A program made the translations under genes and the position numbers. A DNA stretch of 64,000 bases. Origin: Corynebacterium sp. HMSC27B11 (GTDB taxonomy: Bacteria > Actinomycetota > Actinomycetes > Mycobacteriales > Mycobacteriaceae). Position 1 is the first letter of the stretch, and the number at the start of each line of letters is the position of its first letter. Below are positions 43,301-51,809 of this stretch, one piece after another. The notes under the pieces were generated by a model, which did no database searches, was not told where the DNA came from, and worked only from the letters and a program-made list of their open reading frames with translations. The DNA is taken from positions 62,001-126,000 of the forward strand of contig NZ_KV823578.1 in the NCBI RefSeq assembly GCF_001815985.1, in the 5' to 3' direction.

Positions 43301-44659
43301 TTACGCGCCCAGCAGGGACTGGCCACAGACGCGAACCACGTTGCCGGTCACGGCGTTGGAAGCCGGTGCCGCGAAGTAGGCGATGGTCTCTGCAACGTCA
43401 ATGGTCTGGCCGCCCTGCTGGAGGGAGTTCATGCGACGGCCGGCCTCGCGGGTCGCGAACGGGATGGCGGCGGTCATCTGGGTTTCGATGAAGCCCGGTG
43501 CCACGGCGTTGACGGTGATGTTCTTGTCCGCCAGCTTCTCGCTGAAGGTGTTGACCAGGCCGATGACGGAGGCCTTGGTGGTGCCGTAGTTGGTCTGGCC
43601 ACGGTTACCGGCGATGCCCGCGATGGAGGACACGCCGATGACGCGGCCGTTGTCGTTGAGGCCACCGTTGGCGATCAGGCCCTCGGTGATGCGGACCGGG
43701 GCGATGAGGTTCACGGCCATGACGGCGTTCCAGCGTGCGTCGTCCATGTTGGCGAGCAGCTTGTCGCGGGTGATACCGGCGTTGTGGACGATGATGTCGA
43801 TGCCCTGGCCGAAGCGAGCCTCGGCGTGCTCCTTGAGCTTGTCGGCAGCGTCCGGGGCGGTGACGTCCAGCGGCAGGGAGGTGCCCTTGACGCGGTTGGC
43901 GGTCTCAGCCAGGCCGTCGCCGGCCTGCGGGACGTCCACGCAGATGACCTTCGCGCCGTCGCGGGCCAGGACCTCGGCGATCGTGGCGCCGATGCCGCGG
44001 GCAGCACCGGTGACGACGGCGACCTTGCCCTCGGAAGGCTGATCCCAGTTAGCCGGTGCGGTGGCTGCGGTGTCGTCGACGCGGATGACCTGGGCGTCGA
44101 CGTAGGCGGACTTGCCGGAGAGCAGGAAGCGCAGGGTGGACTCCAGGCCGGTGAAGTCGCCGGAGAGCTTCGGGCTGACGTAGACCAGCTGGGCGGTCGC
44201 GCCGCGGCGCAGCTCCTTGGCGACGGAGCGGCTGAAGCCCTCGAGGCCGCGCTGGGCGATGGCCTCGTCGGTGGACTCGGCCAGCTCCGGGGTGGTGCCG
44301 AGCACGACGATGCGGCCGTTCGGGGCGAGCTTGCGCATCACCGGGTTGAAGAAGTCGAAGAGCTGGTGGAGCTCCTCTGGCTTGGTGATGCCGGTCGCGT
44401 CGAAGACGAAGGCGGCGTACTTGCTGTCACCGGAGTCGCGGGTCAGGTCGTAGTCCGCATCCAGCAGGGAGGTGACCGGGTCGATCAGGCGGCCCTGGCC
44501 GCCGACGAGCACGAGGCCCGGCAGTGCTGGCTCGCCGGCCTTGTAGCGGCGCAGCTTCTCAGGCTTCGGCAGGCCGACCTTGTCAGCCAGGAAGTTGCCG
44601 AACGGGGACTCGATGAACTCGCCGTAACGGTCGGAGTGCTGGGAGGAAGTCTTAGACAC
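43301..44659 (-). CDS. fabG4: 3-oxoacyl-ACP/CoA reductase (FabG4 type, two-domain)
   Basis: The 452-residue protein has an N-terminal Rossmann-like domain of about 200 residues lacking a normal cofactor loop and a C-terminal SDR domain ([28 protein letters not shown] equivalent with [10 protein letters not shown], catalytic Ser in [10 protein letters not shown] and Tyr/Lys in [11 protein letters not shown]). This long form is FabG4, an NADH-dependent beta-ketoacyl reductase of Corynebacteriales. GTG 44659 follows AAGGAGAATAA. It is the first gene of the fabG4-htdX pair. Confidence 0.93.
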   Translation of the reverse strand: MSKTSSQHSDRYGEFIESPFGNFLADKVGLPKPEKLRRYKAGEPALPGLVLVGGQGRLIDPVTSLLDADYDLTRDSGDSKYAAFVFDATGITKPEELHQLFDFFNPVMRKLAPNGRIVVLGTTPELAESTDEAIAQRGLEGFSRSVAKELRRGATAQLVYVSPKLSGDFTGLESTLRFLLSGKSAYVDAQVIRVDDTAATAPANWDQPSEGKVAVVTGAARGIGATIAEVLARDGAKVICVDVPQAGDGLAETANRVKGTSLPLDVTAPDAADKLKEHAEARFGQGIDIIVHNAGITRDKLLANMDDARWNAVMAVNLIAPVRITEGLIANGGLNDNGRVIGVSSIAGIAGNRGQTNYGTTKASVIGLVNTFSEKLADKNITVNAVAPGFIETQMTAAIPFATREAGRRMNSLQQGGQTIDVAETIAYFAAPASNAVTGNVVRVCGQSLLGA

Positions 44660-44947
44660 TTATTCTCCTTCGGGTTGTCGCTTTCCGGTCTTCACGTCAC
44701 GTTAACTTGCTGCGCGCTGGGTGCGCCCTTCTGACGAGGCGCGGGCTAGCGGGCACAGCGCGCTGACCGGAGAAGATTTTTAAGAACGTGACTTCAACTC
44801 TACGGTGTCGGGGGTCACACTGAGGGTGAAATCTAGTGAAATTATTTTTATATTTTCGTTTTCTAACCCAGGCCCCAGCACGTCTCTATAGTCGGTTGGG
44901 AGACGCACAACTTTGGTGCACATTCTAGAGACGGAGTGAAAACCATC
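44660..44947. promoter_or_regulatory. Divergent control region fabG4 / fadA2
   Basis: This 288 bp gap holds no gene. It has an unusually AT-rich patch (about 44835-44870) in otherwise GC-rich DNA. Nearer fadA2, TATAGT (44887-44892) fits a -10 box and is bracketed by CGTCTC (44881-44886) and GAGACG (44900-44905), an inverted repeat that could be an operator; GAGACGG recurs at about 44928. Confidence 0.5.
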
Positions 44948-46264
44948 ATGACGAACGGTAACCAGAAGAAGGTCGCCATCCTCGGCGGCAACCGCATTCC
45001 TTTCGCCCGCTCCAACAAGGAGTACGCGGACGCATCTAACCAGGACATGCTCACCGCGGCTATCGAGGGCCTCGTCGCCCGCTACGGCCTCCAGGACGAA
45101 GAGCTCGGCCTGGTCACCGGTGGTGCGGTTCTGAAGCACTCCCGCGACTTCAACATGGTTCGCGAGGTTGTACTGGGCTCCTCCCTGGCCAACAGCACCC
45201 CGGCCATGGACATGCAGATGGCCTGTGGAACCGGCCTGGCCGCCATCGTCGCCGTCGGCGACGCCATCCGTGCGGGCCGCATCGAGTCCGGCATCGGCTC
45301 CGGCGTGGACACCACCTCCGATGCCCCGCTGGCGGTAGGCGACCAGCTGCGCAAGACCCTCATCAAGCTGACCCAGGCCAAGACCACCCAGCAGCGCCTG
45401 AAGCTGGTCGGCTCCATCCGCCCGGCCCAGCTGGCACCGGATCAGCCGAGCAACGGCGAGCCGCGCACCGGCCTGTCCATGGGTGACCACGCTGCGATCA
45501 CCGCCCGCGAGATGAACATCACCCGCGAGGAGCAGGACGAGTTCGCCGCGACCTCCCACCAGAACCTGGCCAAGGCTTATGACGAGGGCTTCTTCGAGGA
45601 CCTCATCACCCCGTACCTCGGCGTGCAGCGCGACACCAACCTGCGCCCGGACTCCACCCCGGAGAAGCTGGCCAAGCTCAAGCCGGTCTTCGGCAAGCGC
45701 GACGCGGCACAGCACGGCACCACCGCCACCATGACCGCCGGTAACTCCACCCCGCTGACCGACGGCGCGTCCGCCGTCCTGCTCTCCTCCGAGGAGTGGG
45801 CCAAGGAGCGCAACCTCCCGGTCCGCGCCTACCTGGTGGACTCCGAGGTCGCGTCCGTGGACTTCCTGCACGGCCACGATGGCAAGACTCCGGACGGCCT
45901 GCTGATGAGCCCGACCTACGCCGTCCCGCGCATGCTGGAGCGTAATGGCCTGACCCTCCAGGACTTCGACTTCTACGAGATCCACGAGGCCTTCGCCTCC
46001 CAGACCCTGGCCACCCTGAAGGCTTGGGAGTCCGAGGAGTACTGTCGCGAGCGCTTGGGCCTGGACAAGCCGCTGGGTGCGATCGACCGCTCCAAGCTCA
46101 ACGTCAAGGGCTCCTCGCTGGCCGCTGGCCACCCATTCGCCGCAACCGGTGGCCGCATCATCGCCACCACCGCGAAGCTGCTCGAGGAAAACGGCGGCGG
46201 CCGCGCACTGGTCTCCATCTGTGCAGCAGGTGGCCAGGGCATCGTCGCCATCGTCGAGCGCTAA
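44948..46264 (+). CDS. fadA2: Acetyl-CoA C-acyltransferase (thiolase, FadA2 type)
   Basis: The 438-residue thiolase has the nucleophile Cys in MDMQMACGTGLAAI, the NEAF-equivalent YEIHEAFA, catalytic His in SSLAAGHPFAATGGR and the second Cys in SICAAGGQG. It can split 3-ketoacyl-CoA or condense acyl units. ATG 44948 is preferred; GTG 44936 would add four residues and overlaps the GGAG that could serve as ribosome-binding site. It is divergent from fabG4-htdX as in mycobacteria. Codon bias suggests good expression. Confidence 0.94.
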   Translation: MTNGNQKKVAILGGNRIPFARSNKEYADASNQDMLTAAIEGLVARYGLQDEELGLVTGGAVLKHSRDFNMVREVVLGSSLANSTPAMDMQMACGTGLAAIVAVGDAIRAGRIESGIGSGVDTTSDAPLAVGDQLRKTLIKLTQAKTTQQRLKLVGSIRPAQLAPDQPSNGEPRTGLSMGDHAAITAREMNITREEQDEFAATSHQNLAKAYDEGFFEDLITPYLGVQRDTNLRPDSTPEKLAKLKPVFGKRDAAQHGTTATMTAGNSTPLTDGASAVLLSSEEWAKERNLPVRAYLVDSEVASVDFLHGHDGKTPDGLLMSPTYAVPRMLERNGLTLQDFDFYEIHEAFASQTLATLKAWESEEYCRERLGLDKPLGAIDRSKLNVKGSSLAAGHPFAATGGRIIATTAKLLEENGGGRALVSICAAGGQGIVAIVER

Positions 46265-46289
46265 GCCAGCTGCGCCGATAGCGAAAGAG

Positions 46290-46333
46290 AAGGCGCCCCG
46301 GGGCGAGGGTTCTCCTCGCCCGCGGGGCGCCTT
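46290..46333 (+). terminator. fadA2 terminator
   Basis: AAGGCGCCCCG (46290-46300) pairs with CGGGGCGCCTT (46322-46332); a second stem GGCGAGG/CCTCGCC lies inside, and TTT follows. It is the only structure in the gap before the pseudogene on the other strand. Confidence 0.85.
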
Positions 46334-46368
46334 TGGCGTGCTCAGACTATGAGCGATAACAGGTGCTT

Positions 46369-46870
46369 CTACTGGAACACGCGACCCAGGTCGGTCTTGT
46401 ACACGACCGGGTTGTAGTCCTTCCACGTCGTGGCCACCCAGTAGAGGTTCTCATCGACCGGGTGGGGGAACATGAACGCGCCGTAGAGGTCGCCGATCTG
46501 AGCGCGAGAGACCAGCGTCCTCGGCGCGCTCCACGGCCCCTCCGGAGAGGCGGCCTTCCGAATCACCACGCCCTGCGGCGCCTCGTAGAGTGCGAGCCAG
46601 GCATCCTGTTCCGGGTGGTACATCACCGACAGCTCGAAGACCTTAAATCCTCCACGCCGTCGATCTTCAGCGAACGGGGGAGGAACTCGTCCGAACGGTC
46701 CCCGTTGGCCGGTCGGGTGATGTGAATGCCGTTGGACGGATCGCGGTCGTCTGACTCGAAGATCGCATTTGAATGCCAGCCGTCCGTGCCGGAGCCACAG
46801 CTGAAGGAATCCCCCTGGTCCCACGGCGGGCGAAAGGGGAAGGGCTGCGATGCCCGGAGAGAACAGTCAT
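46369..46870 (-). pseudogene. 5'-truncated, frameshifted remnant of a secreted beta-propeller-like protein
   Basis: On the minus strand one frame encodes PFPFRPPWDQGDSFSCGSG...FLPRSLKIDGVED, then the sense continues in another frame as FKVFELSVMYHPEQDAWLAL ... ASPEGPWSAPRTLV ... YKTDLGRVFQ, stopping at 46369. The switch lies near 46641-46655. The frame is closed by TAA just above 46870, so the 5' part is missing. The GPWSAP and YGAFMFPHP features resemble DUF4185/glycosidase-like propellers, but the family call is weak. The remaining frame of 151 codons (46369-46824) is unlikely to be functional. Confidence 0.7.
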
Positions 46871-46921
46871 GGTGTTAATTCAATCACAACGGGGATCTTC
46901 AAGTGATGTAGCTTTAGGAGC

Positions 46922-47260
46922 ATGAATCTTTTTCGGAAACGCGCCACCGTTGCGCTGGCCGCAGCTCTCGCTCTCTCGGCAGGTGTCGGCGGCGGGGCAG
47001 CGCCGGCAAAGGCTGAGGAAGCCCAGCCACTCCCAGACATCGAACGCCCCACTGCGGGTTCGGGCGGATCGTTGATGCTCAACCCGAAGAACTGCAAGAA
47101 GCTCAAGGCCCAATCGGACGAGATTGCTGGCCAGTGGCAGCAGGCAGTGACCGACGGTGATTTTTATACGGCAAATCAGCTGCGCGTGGACTACACCAAC
47201 GTGACTGTCTCGTGGGCACAGTGCCTGCAGTCGGCTAATCGTCTGCTGCTGAGCTCTTAG
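46922..47260 (+). CDS. Small secreted protein
   Basis: The 112-residue product starts MNLFRKRATVALAAALALS with a signal peptide likely cut after AKA (about residue 31). The mature part of about 80 residues is polar, with two cysteines (NPKNCKKLK and SWAQCLQSA) that could form one disulfide. I do not recognise the family. TAGCTT (46909-46914) lies 7 nt before the ATG; AGGAG is only 1 nt from the ATG, too close to act as a ribosome-binding site. coaE begins 10 nt downstream. Confidence 0.78.
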   Translation: MNLFRKRATVALAAALALSAGVGGGAAPAKAEEAQPLPDIERPTAGSGGSLMLNPKNCKKLKAQSDEIAGQWQQAVTDGDFYTANQLRVDYTNVTVSWAQCLQSANRLLLSS

Positions 47261-47270
47261 GATTGACGCA

Positions 47271-47879
47271 ATGTTTCTCATCGGACTCACCGGTGGCATC
47301 GGATCCGGGAAAACGACCGTCGCCAGTCGGCTGAAGACCCTCGGTGCCCGGATTGTCGACGCCGATAAGATCGCCCGCGAGATCGTCGAACCCGGCGAAC
47401 CAGCCCTCGCGGAGCTGGCTGAGGCCTTTGACGGGGTACTCAACGCGGACGGCACCCTCAACCGTGCCGAGCTCGCCCGGCAGGCCTTCGCCACCCCGGA
47501 GGCCACCGAGAAGCTGAACTCCATCACCCACCCCCGCATCCGGGAACGCACCCTCGAGCGCTTCGCCCAGGCCCGCACTGAGGCCGTGCCGGTGCTCGTC
47601 TACGACATGCCGCTGCTCATCGAAAACGGCGAGTATAAGAAGATGGACCACGTGCTCGTCGTCGACGCGGCGGACGAGATCCGCATCGACCGTCTGGTCA
47701 ACTCCCGTGGCCTGGACGAGGACGACGCCCGCCGCCGCATCGCGGCACAGATCAGCCGCGAGGAGCGCCTCGCTGCGGCGGACTCCGTGGTGGATAACTC
47801 CGGCACCCGGGATCAGCTCCTCCAGCAGGTCGACACCTTCTGGGAGCAGGTCGTCGCGCCACAGCTCGGCGAGAAATAA
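47271..47879 (+). CDS. coaE: Dephospho-CoA kinase
   Basis: CoaE carries out the last step of coenzyme A synthesis, phosphorylating the ribose 3'-OH of dephospho-CoA. The 202-residue product has the P-loop LTGGIGSGKTTVA, VDADKIAREIVEPG, the LNRAELARQAF motif and VYDMPLLIENG. ATG 47271 is ten bases after the secreted-protein stop. No fused C-terminal domain is present, unlike the longer mycobacterial CoaE. Confidence 0.96.
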   Translation: MFLIGLTGGIGSGKTTVASRLKTLGARIVDADKIAREIVEPGEPALAELAEAFDGVLNADGTLNRAELARQAFATPEATEKLNSITHPRIRERTLERFAQARTEAVPVLVYDMPLLIENGEYKKMDHVLVVDAADEIRIDRLVNSRGLDEDDARRRIAAQISREERLAAADSVVDNSGTRDQLLQQVDTFWEQVVAPQLGEK

Positions 47880-48004
47880 TCCAGCGGCTCGGCCGGCAGT
47901 AACCCCCGGGCGCGTACCGCGACCCTGCCCCAGCCATCGCAGTGCCTGCCAGCCGGCCGCCCAGCCACACCTCAGCCCGGTGGCTGCCCACCGTGCGGGC
48001 TGCC

Positions 48005-48010
48005 TAGGAT
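48005..48010 (+). promoter_or_regulatory. -10 box for a leaderless uvrB transcript
   Basis: TAGGAT lies 6 nt before ATG 48017, with no ribosome-binding site. The 137 bp gap after coaE shows no clear SOS box. Confidence 0.45.
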
Positions 48011-48016
48011 AGACAC

Positions 48017-50149
48017 ATGGCTTTTGCAGCAGAGCGTCCCGAGCTGTCCTACTCCGAATTCCGCCCCGTGGGGGAGGTCGAGCGCAGCGATGCCGAATTC
48101 GAGGTCATCAGCGAGTACGAACCCGCGGGCGACCAGCCAGCCGCCATCGCGGAACTCGACGAGCGGCTGAACCGCGGCGAACGCGACGTCGTCCTCATGG
48201 GCGCGACCGGTACGGGTAAGTCGGCGACCGCAGCCTGGCTGATCGAGCAACAGCAGCGCCCCACCCTGGTCATGGCGCCGAACAAGACCCTCGCCGCGCA
48301 GCTGGCCAACGAGCTGCGCTCCCTGCTGCCGAATAATGCGGTGGAGTACTTCGTGTCCTACTACGACTACTACCAACCCGAGGCCTATATCGCGCAGACC
48401 GATACCTATATCGAGAAGGACTCCTCGATCAACGACGACGTCGAGCGCCTGCGCCACTCCGCGACCTCCGCGCTGCTGTCCCGCCGTGACGTGGTCGTCG
48501 TCAGCTCCGTATCTTGCATCTACGGCCTGGGCACCCCGCAGTCCTACCTGGACCGCTCCGTCGTCCTGCGGGTGGACGAGGAGGTCGACCGCGACCAGTT
48601 CCTCCGCCTGCTCGTCGACATCCAGTACGACCGCAATGACGTCTCCTTCACCCGCGGTGCCTTCCGCGTGAAGGGCGACACGGTGGACATCATCCCGGCC
48701 TACGAGGAGCTCGCCGTCCGCGTCGAGTTCTTCGGGGACGACGTCGACGCGCTCTACTACATCCACCCGCTGACCGGCGACGTGATCCGCGAAGTGGATG
48801 AACTGCGCATCTTCCCGGCCACCCACTACGTCGCTGGGCCGGAGCGGATGGAAAAGGCGATGCAGGCCATCCGGGAGGAGCTGGCGGAGCGCCTGGAGGA
48901 CCTGGAGAACCGCGGCAAGCTGCTGGAGGCGCAGCGGCTGCGGATGCGCACGGAATACGACCTCGAAATGATCCAGCAGGTGGGCTTCACTAGCGGCATC
49001 GAGAACTACTCCCGGCACATCGACGGCCGACCCGCCGGCAGTGCCCCGGCGACGCTGATCGACTACTTCCCGGAGGACTTCCTCACGATCATCGACGAGT
49101 CCCACGTGACGGTGCCGCAAATCGGCGGCATGTTCGAGGGCGACATGTCCCGCAAGCGCAACCTGGTCGAGCACGGATTCCGCCTGCCCAGCGCGCTGGA
49201 CAACCGGCCGCTGACCTGGGAAGAATTCGACGACCGCAAGGGCCAGTGCGTGTACATGTCCGCCACCCCGGGGGATTACGAGATCGCCGCGGCCCAGGGC
49301 GAGTTCGTGGAGCAGGTGATTCGCCCAACCGGCCTGGTGGACCCGAAGGTGGAGGTGCGCCCCACAGAGGGGCAGATCGATGACCTCATCGAGGAGATCC
49401 GCAAGCGCACGGACAAGGACGAGCGCGTGCTCGTCACCACCCTCACCAAGCGCATGGCCGAGGACCTCACCGACTACCTGCTGGAACACGGCGTGCGGGT
49501 GCGCTACATGCACTCGGATATCGATACCCTCAAGCGCGTGGAGCTGCTGCGGCAGCTACGCCTCGGGGAGTTCGACGTGCTGGTGGGCATCAACCTGCTG
49601 CGCGAGGGCCTCGACCTGCCGGAGGTCTCCCTGGTCGCGATCCTGGATGCGGATAAGGAAGGCTTCCTGCGCTCCACCCGCTCACTGATCCAGACGATCG
49701 GCCGTGCCGCTCGAAACGTCTCTGGTGAGGTCATCATGTACGCCGATAACGTCACCGAGTCGATGAGCAACGCGATCGACGAGACAGAGCGGCGCCGGGC
49801 GAAGCAGATCGCCTATAACGAGGAACACGGCATCGACCCCCAGCCACTGCGCAAGAAGATCGCCGACATCCTGGACCAGGTCGAGGAATTCTCCGAAGGC
49901 TACGGCGAGCCGGGCAGCGAGGTCGCTGGGTCCACATCGACCGGCGTGGAAGGGGACATGGCCACCTTCGGCAGAGCGGAAGACCGTGGCGACATGGCCC
50001 GCCCACAGCTGGAAAAGCTCATCGAAGACCTCACCGCGCAGATGAAGGAAGCCGCACGAGAGCTGAAATTCGAGCTGGCCGGCCGGCTGCGTGATGAAAT
50101 TGCGGACCTGAATAAGGAACTTCGGGGCATGAAGGAAGCTGGCCTATAG
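48017..50149 (+). CDS. uvrB: Excinuclease ABC subunit B
   Basis: UvrB is the damage-verifying helicase-like subunit of nucleotide excision repair. The 710-residue product has Walker [16 protein letters not shown], the beta-hairpin region [34 protein letters not shown] (motif II), motifs V and VI in [20 protein letters not shown] and QTIGRAARN, and a C-terminal UVR domain ([19 protein letters not shown]) that binds UvrC. The start ATG 48017 is set by the -10 box. uvrA lies 6 kb away on the same strand. Confidence 0.97.
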   Translation: MAFAAERPELSYSEFRPVGEVERSDAEFEVISEYEPAGDQPAAIAELDERLNRGERDVVLMGATGTGKSATAAWLIEQQQRPTLVMAPNKTLAAQLANELRSLLPNNAVEYFVSYYDYYQPEAYIAQTDTYIEKDSSINDDVERLRHSATSALLSRRDVVVVSSVSCIYGLGTPQSYLDRSVVLRVDEEVDRDQFLRLLVDIQYDRNDVSFTRGAFRVKGDTVDIIPAYEELAVRVEFFGDDVDALYYIHPLTGDVIREVDELRIFPATHYVAGPERMEKAMQAIREELAERLEDLENRGKLLEAQRLRMRTEYDLEMIQQVGFTSGIENYSRHIDGRPAGSAPATLIDYFPEDFLTIIDESHVTVPQIGGMFEGDMSRKRNLVEHGFRLPSALDNRPLTWEEFDDRKGQCVYMSATPGDYEIAAAQGEFVEQVIRPTGLVDPKVEVRPTEGQIDDLIEEIRKRTDKDERVLVTTLTKRMAEDLTDYLLEHGVRVRYMHSDIDTLKRVELLRQLRLGEFDVLVGINLLREGLDLPEVSLVAILDADKEGFLRSTRSLIQTIGRAARNVSGEVIMYADNVTESMSNAIDETERRRAKQIAYNEEHGIDPQPLRKKIADILDQVEEFSEGYGEPGSEVAGSTSTGVEGDMATFGRAEDRGDMARPQLEKLIEDLTAQMKEAARELKFELAGRLRDEIADLNKELRGMKEAGL

Positions 50150-50159
50150 AATGAAGAGC

Positions 50160-50594
50160 ATGTTCTCAAAGATCGTCGTTGGCACTGATGGCTCCAAATC
50201 CTCCCACCTCGCCGTCCGGCGTGCGGCGGGAATCGCAGCGGCTTTTAGCTCGGAGCTGGTGCTCGCGTCGGCGTACTTCGCCAAGGAGGCTGACGCCCAG
50301 GCCTCGCGCCGGGATGAGTCTTCGCCGGTCGTGGGGGACGGGCACGCTGAGGAGGTGCTGGGCTCCGCGATGGAGGTCGCCCGCGAGGAGGGGGCCGAGA
50401 AGGTGCGCGCTGTACTGCGGGAGGGCGCCCCGGTGGACGCGCTCATGGCCGTTGTGACCGAGGAGAAAGCCGACCTGCTCGTGGTGGGTAACCGGGGGAT
50501 TAACTCCCTGACTGGTCGCCTGCTGGGTTCCGTGCCGGCCGATGTGGCACGCCAATCCGACTGCGACGTGATGATCGTCCACACCGTCGGCTAG
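50160..50594 (+). CDS. Universal stress protein (UspA family)
   Basis: The 144-residue product starts MFSKIVVGTDGSKSSHLA and has the ATP-binding signature VVGNRGINSLTGRLLGSVPADV (G-x2-G-x9-GS). ATG 50160 is chosen over 50151 because TAGAAT (50147-50152), which overlaps the uvrB stop, lies 7 nt upstream and the USP family normally starts this way. It may dimerise and bind ATP; the stress it serves is unknown. A long palindrome terminates it. Confidence 0.9.
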   Translation: MFSKIVVGTDGSKSSHLAVRRAAGIAAAFSSELVLASAYFAKEADAQASRRDESSPVVGDGHAEEVLGSAMEVAREEGAEKVRAVLREGAPVDALMAVVTEEKADLLVVGNRGINSLTGRLLGSVPADVARQSDCDVMIVHTVG

Positions 50595-50682
50595 GCGCGC
50601 AACCGGATCCTTAGACGCGCCGTGCCAGCGCTCGCATCGGACTCGCCGCCAGCGCGCGGACGCTAGGGGCAAGGTAGCGAAG

Positions 50683-50710
50683 AACCCCGCGGAAAATTTT
50701 CCGCGGGGTT
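50683..50710. terminator. 28 bp perfect palindromic bidirectional terminator
   Basis: AACCCCGCGGAAAA (50683-50696) directly followed by its reverse complement TTTTCCGCGGGGTT (50697-50710). It separates the USP gene (plus) from the CAP-domain gene (minus). Confidence 0.8.
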
Positions 50711-50734
50711 CAGGCTTGCGCAGAGGCTGCCGAC

Positions 50735-51670
50735 TTAGCGGGGCAGGAACTGCTGGATCGCCATCCAGATGCTGCCCAGGATCGAGATGGTGCCCAGGAT
50801 GATGCTGATGATCATGCCGATGTCGCCACTGGACCCAGAGGTGCCGCCTGGGTTGGTGATGCCAGAAGGGAATTGGCCCGGAGCGTTGTCCTTAACTCCC
50901 GTGACATCCCTTCGGTCACCGGCAGCATTATAAAGCCAGGTGTTGTAGGTCTTGTTCGGGGTGTTGGACTCATTCGCGAGGGCCTTCGCTGGTGCAACGC
51001 CCGAGAGCCCCGCGATGACGGTGTCGACAGAGCCCTGACCGTTCTTACGACCACTGACTCGACCAAATCCGTAGTATGTGTTTTCCGGATTAATGAGCGT
51101 GTGCAGGTGGCCGCTCTGAGCATTCGCCTCGCCCTTGCTTGCATTGAGTGCTCGAAGTTCTCCATGGCCCCAGTACTTGACGATCGCGTCAGAGAGAGTG
51201 ACACCGGTCCCGGTCATGAGGATTTCGCCGTTAGAACGACGACCGTTTCGCGTGGCGTCCCAGATGTTCCCGCCGTTGGGGCGAGTGTGTGCGGGCTCGA
51301 AACGGTGGACCTGTTCGGAAGCGCGCTGAATAGCCATCCACGTGAGGTCGCTATCAATCGAGACGTTGCTGATGTAGTCAGTCTTGCTCCAACCCTTGGC
51401 CCGCACAACATCGCGAAGCTTCGTTCCAGTGGATCCGTTGACGCTGAGGTAAGGGTTCAGGTCCCACATCTCCTCGCGGAGCTGACGGACGGCTCGGAGA
51501 CCCTCCGTGCGTGCGAGGCTTGGGTTGAACTGGGCCTGGAGCGCCGAGAACTGGCTCTGGCTTACACCGAGTTCCACCCCGGTGGTTGGGTCCGGAGCCG
51601 CGTTGGCGATGGCGGTGGGGAAGGCGAGGGAGAGGACCGTGGCGGTGGCGACGGCGAGCTTGCGCTTCAT
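50735..51670 (-). CDS. CAP-domain secreted protein with C-terminal membrane segment
   Basis: The 311-residue product has a signal peptide (MKRKLAVATATVLSLAF...ANA), a CAP/SCP-like domain (PAHTRPNGGNIWDATRNG, GEILMTGTGVTLSDAI, GHLHTLINPENTYYGFG) and a Gly/Ser-rich linker before a final hydrophobic helix (IISIILGTISILGSIWMAI). It would be anchored outside by its C-terminus. Function of CAP proteins is diverse. ATG 51670 has AAGGA 6 nt upstream; the ATG at 51676 touches the same AAGGA. The gene appears less GC-rich than its neighbours. Confidence 0.82.
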   Translation of the reverse strand: MKRKLAVATATVLSLAFPTAIANAAPDPTTGVELGVSQSQFSALQAQFNPSLARTEGLRAVRQLREEMWDLNPYLSVNGSTGTKLRDVVRAKGWSKTDYISNVSIDSDLTWMAIQRASEQVHRFEPAHTRPNGGNIWDATRNGRRSNGEILMTGTGVTLSDAIVKYWGHGELRALNASKGEANAQSGHLHTLINPENTYYGFGRVSGRKNGQGSVDTVIAGLSGVAPAKALANESNTPNKTYNTWLYNAAGDRRDVTGVKDNAPGQFPSGITNPGGTSGSSGDIGMIISIILGTISILGSIWMAIQQFLPR

Positions 51671-51727
51671 GCTCATTCCTTAAAGTGCTGGCTCCGGTGA
51701 GAGGAGCGGGTGAGTGGATTGAATGAG

Positions 51728-51756
51728 ATTATAGCCAGCTAAGAGCTTTTTAAGAA
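51728..51756 (-). promoter_or_regulatory. Consensus promoter of the CAP-domain gene
   Basis: Reading the minus strand, TTCTTA (51751-51756) and TATAAT (51728-51733) are 17 bp apart. The transcription start would be near 51721, giving a leader of about 50 nt with a proper ribosome-binding site. It is the only perfect TATAAT promoter I see. The gap 51671-51809 contains nothing else. Confidence 0.65.
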
Positions 51757-51809
51757 TTTGTTGATCACTTGGTCATGCCGCCGCGCTAAAAAGAACCTGA
51801 CCTGCGCGC

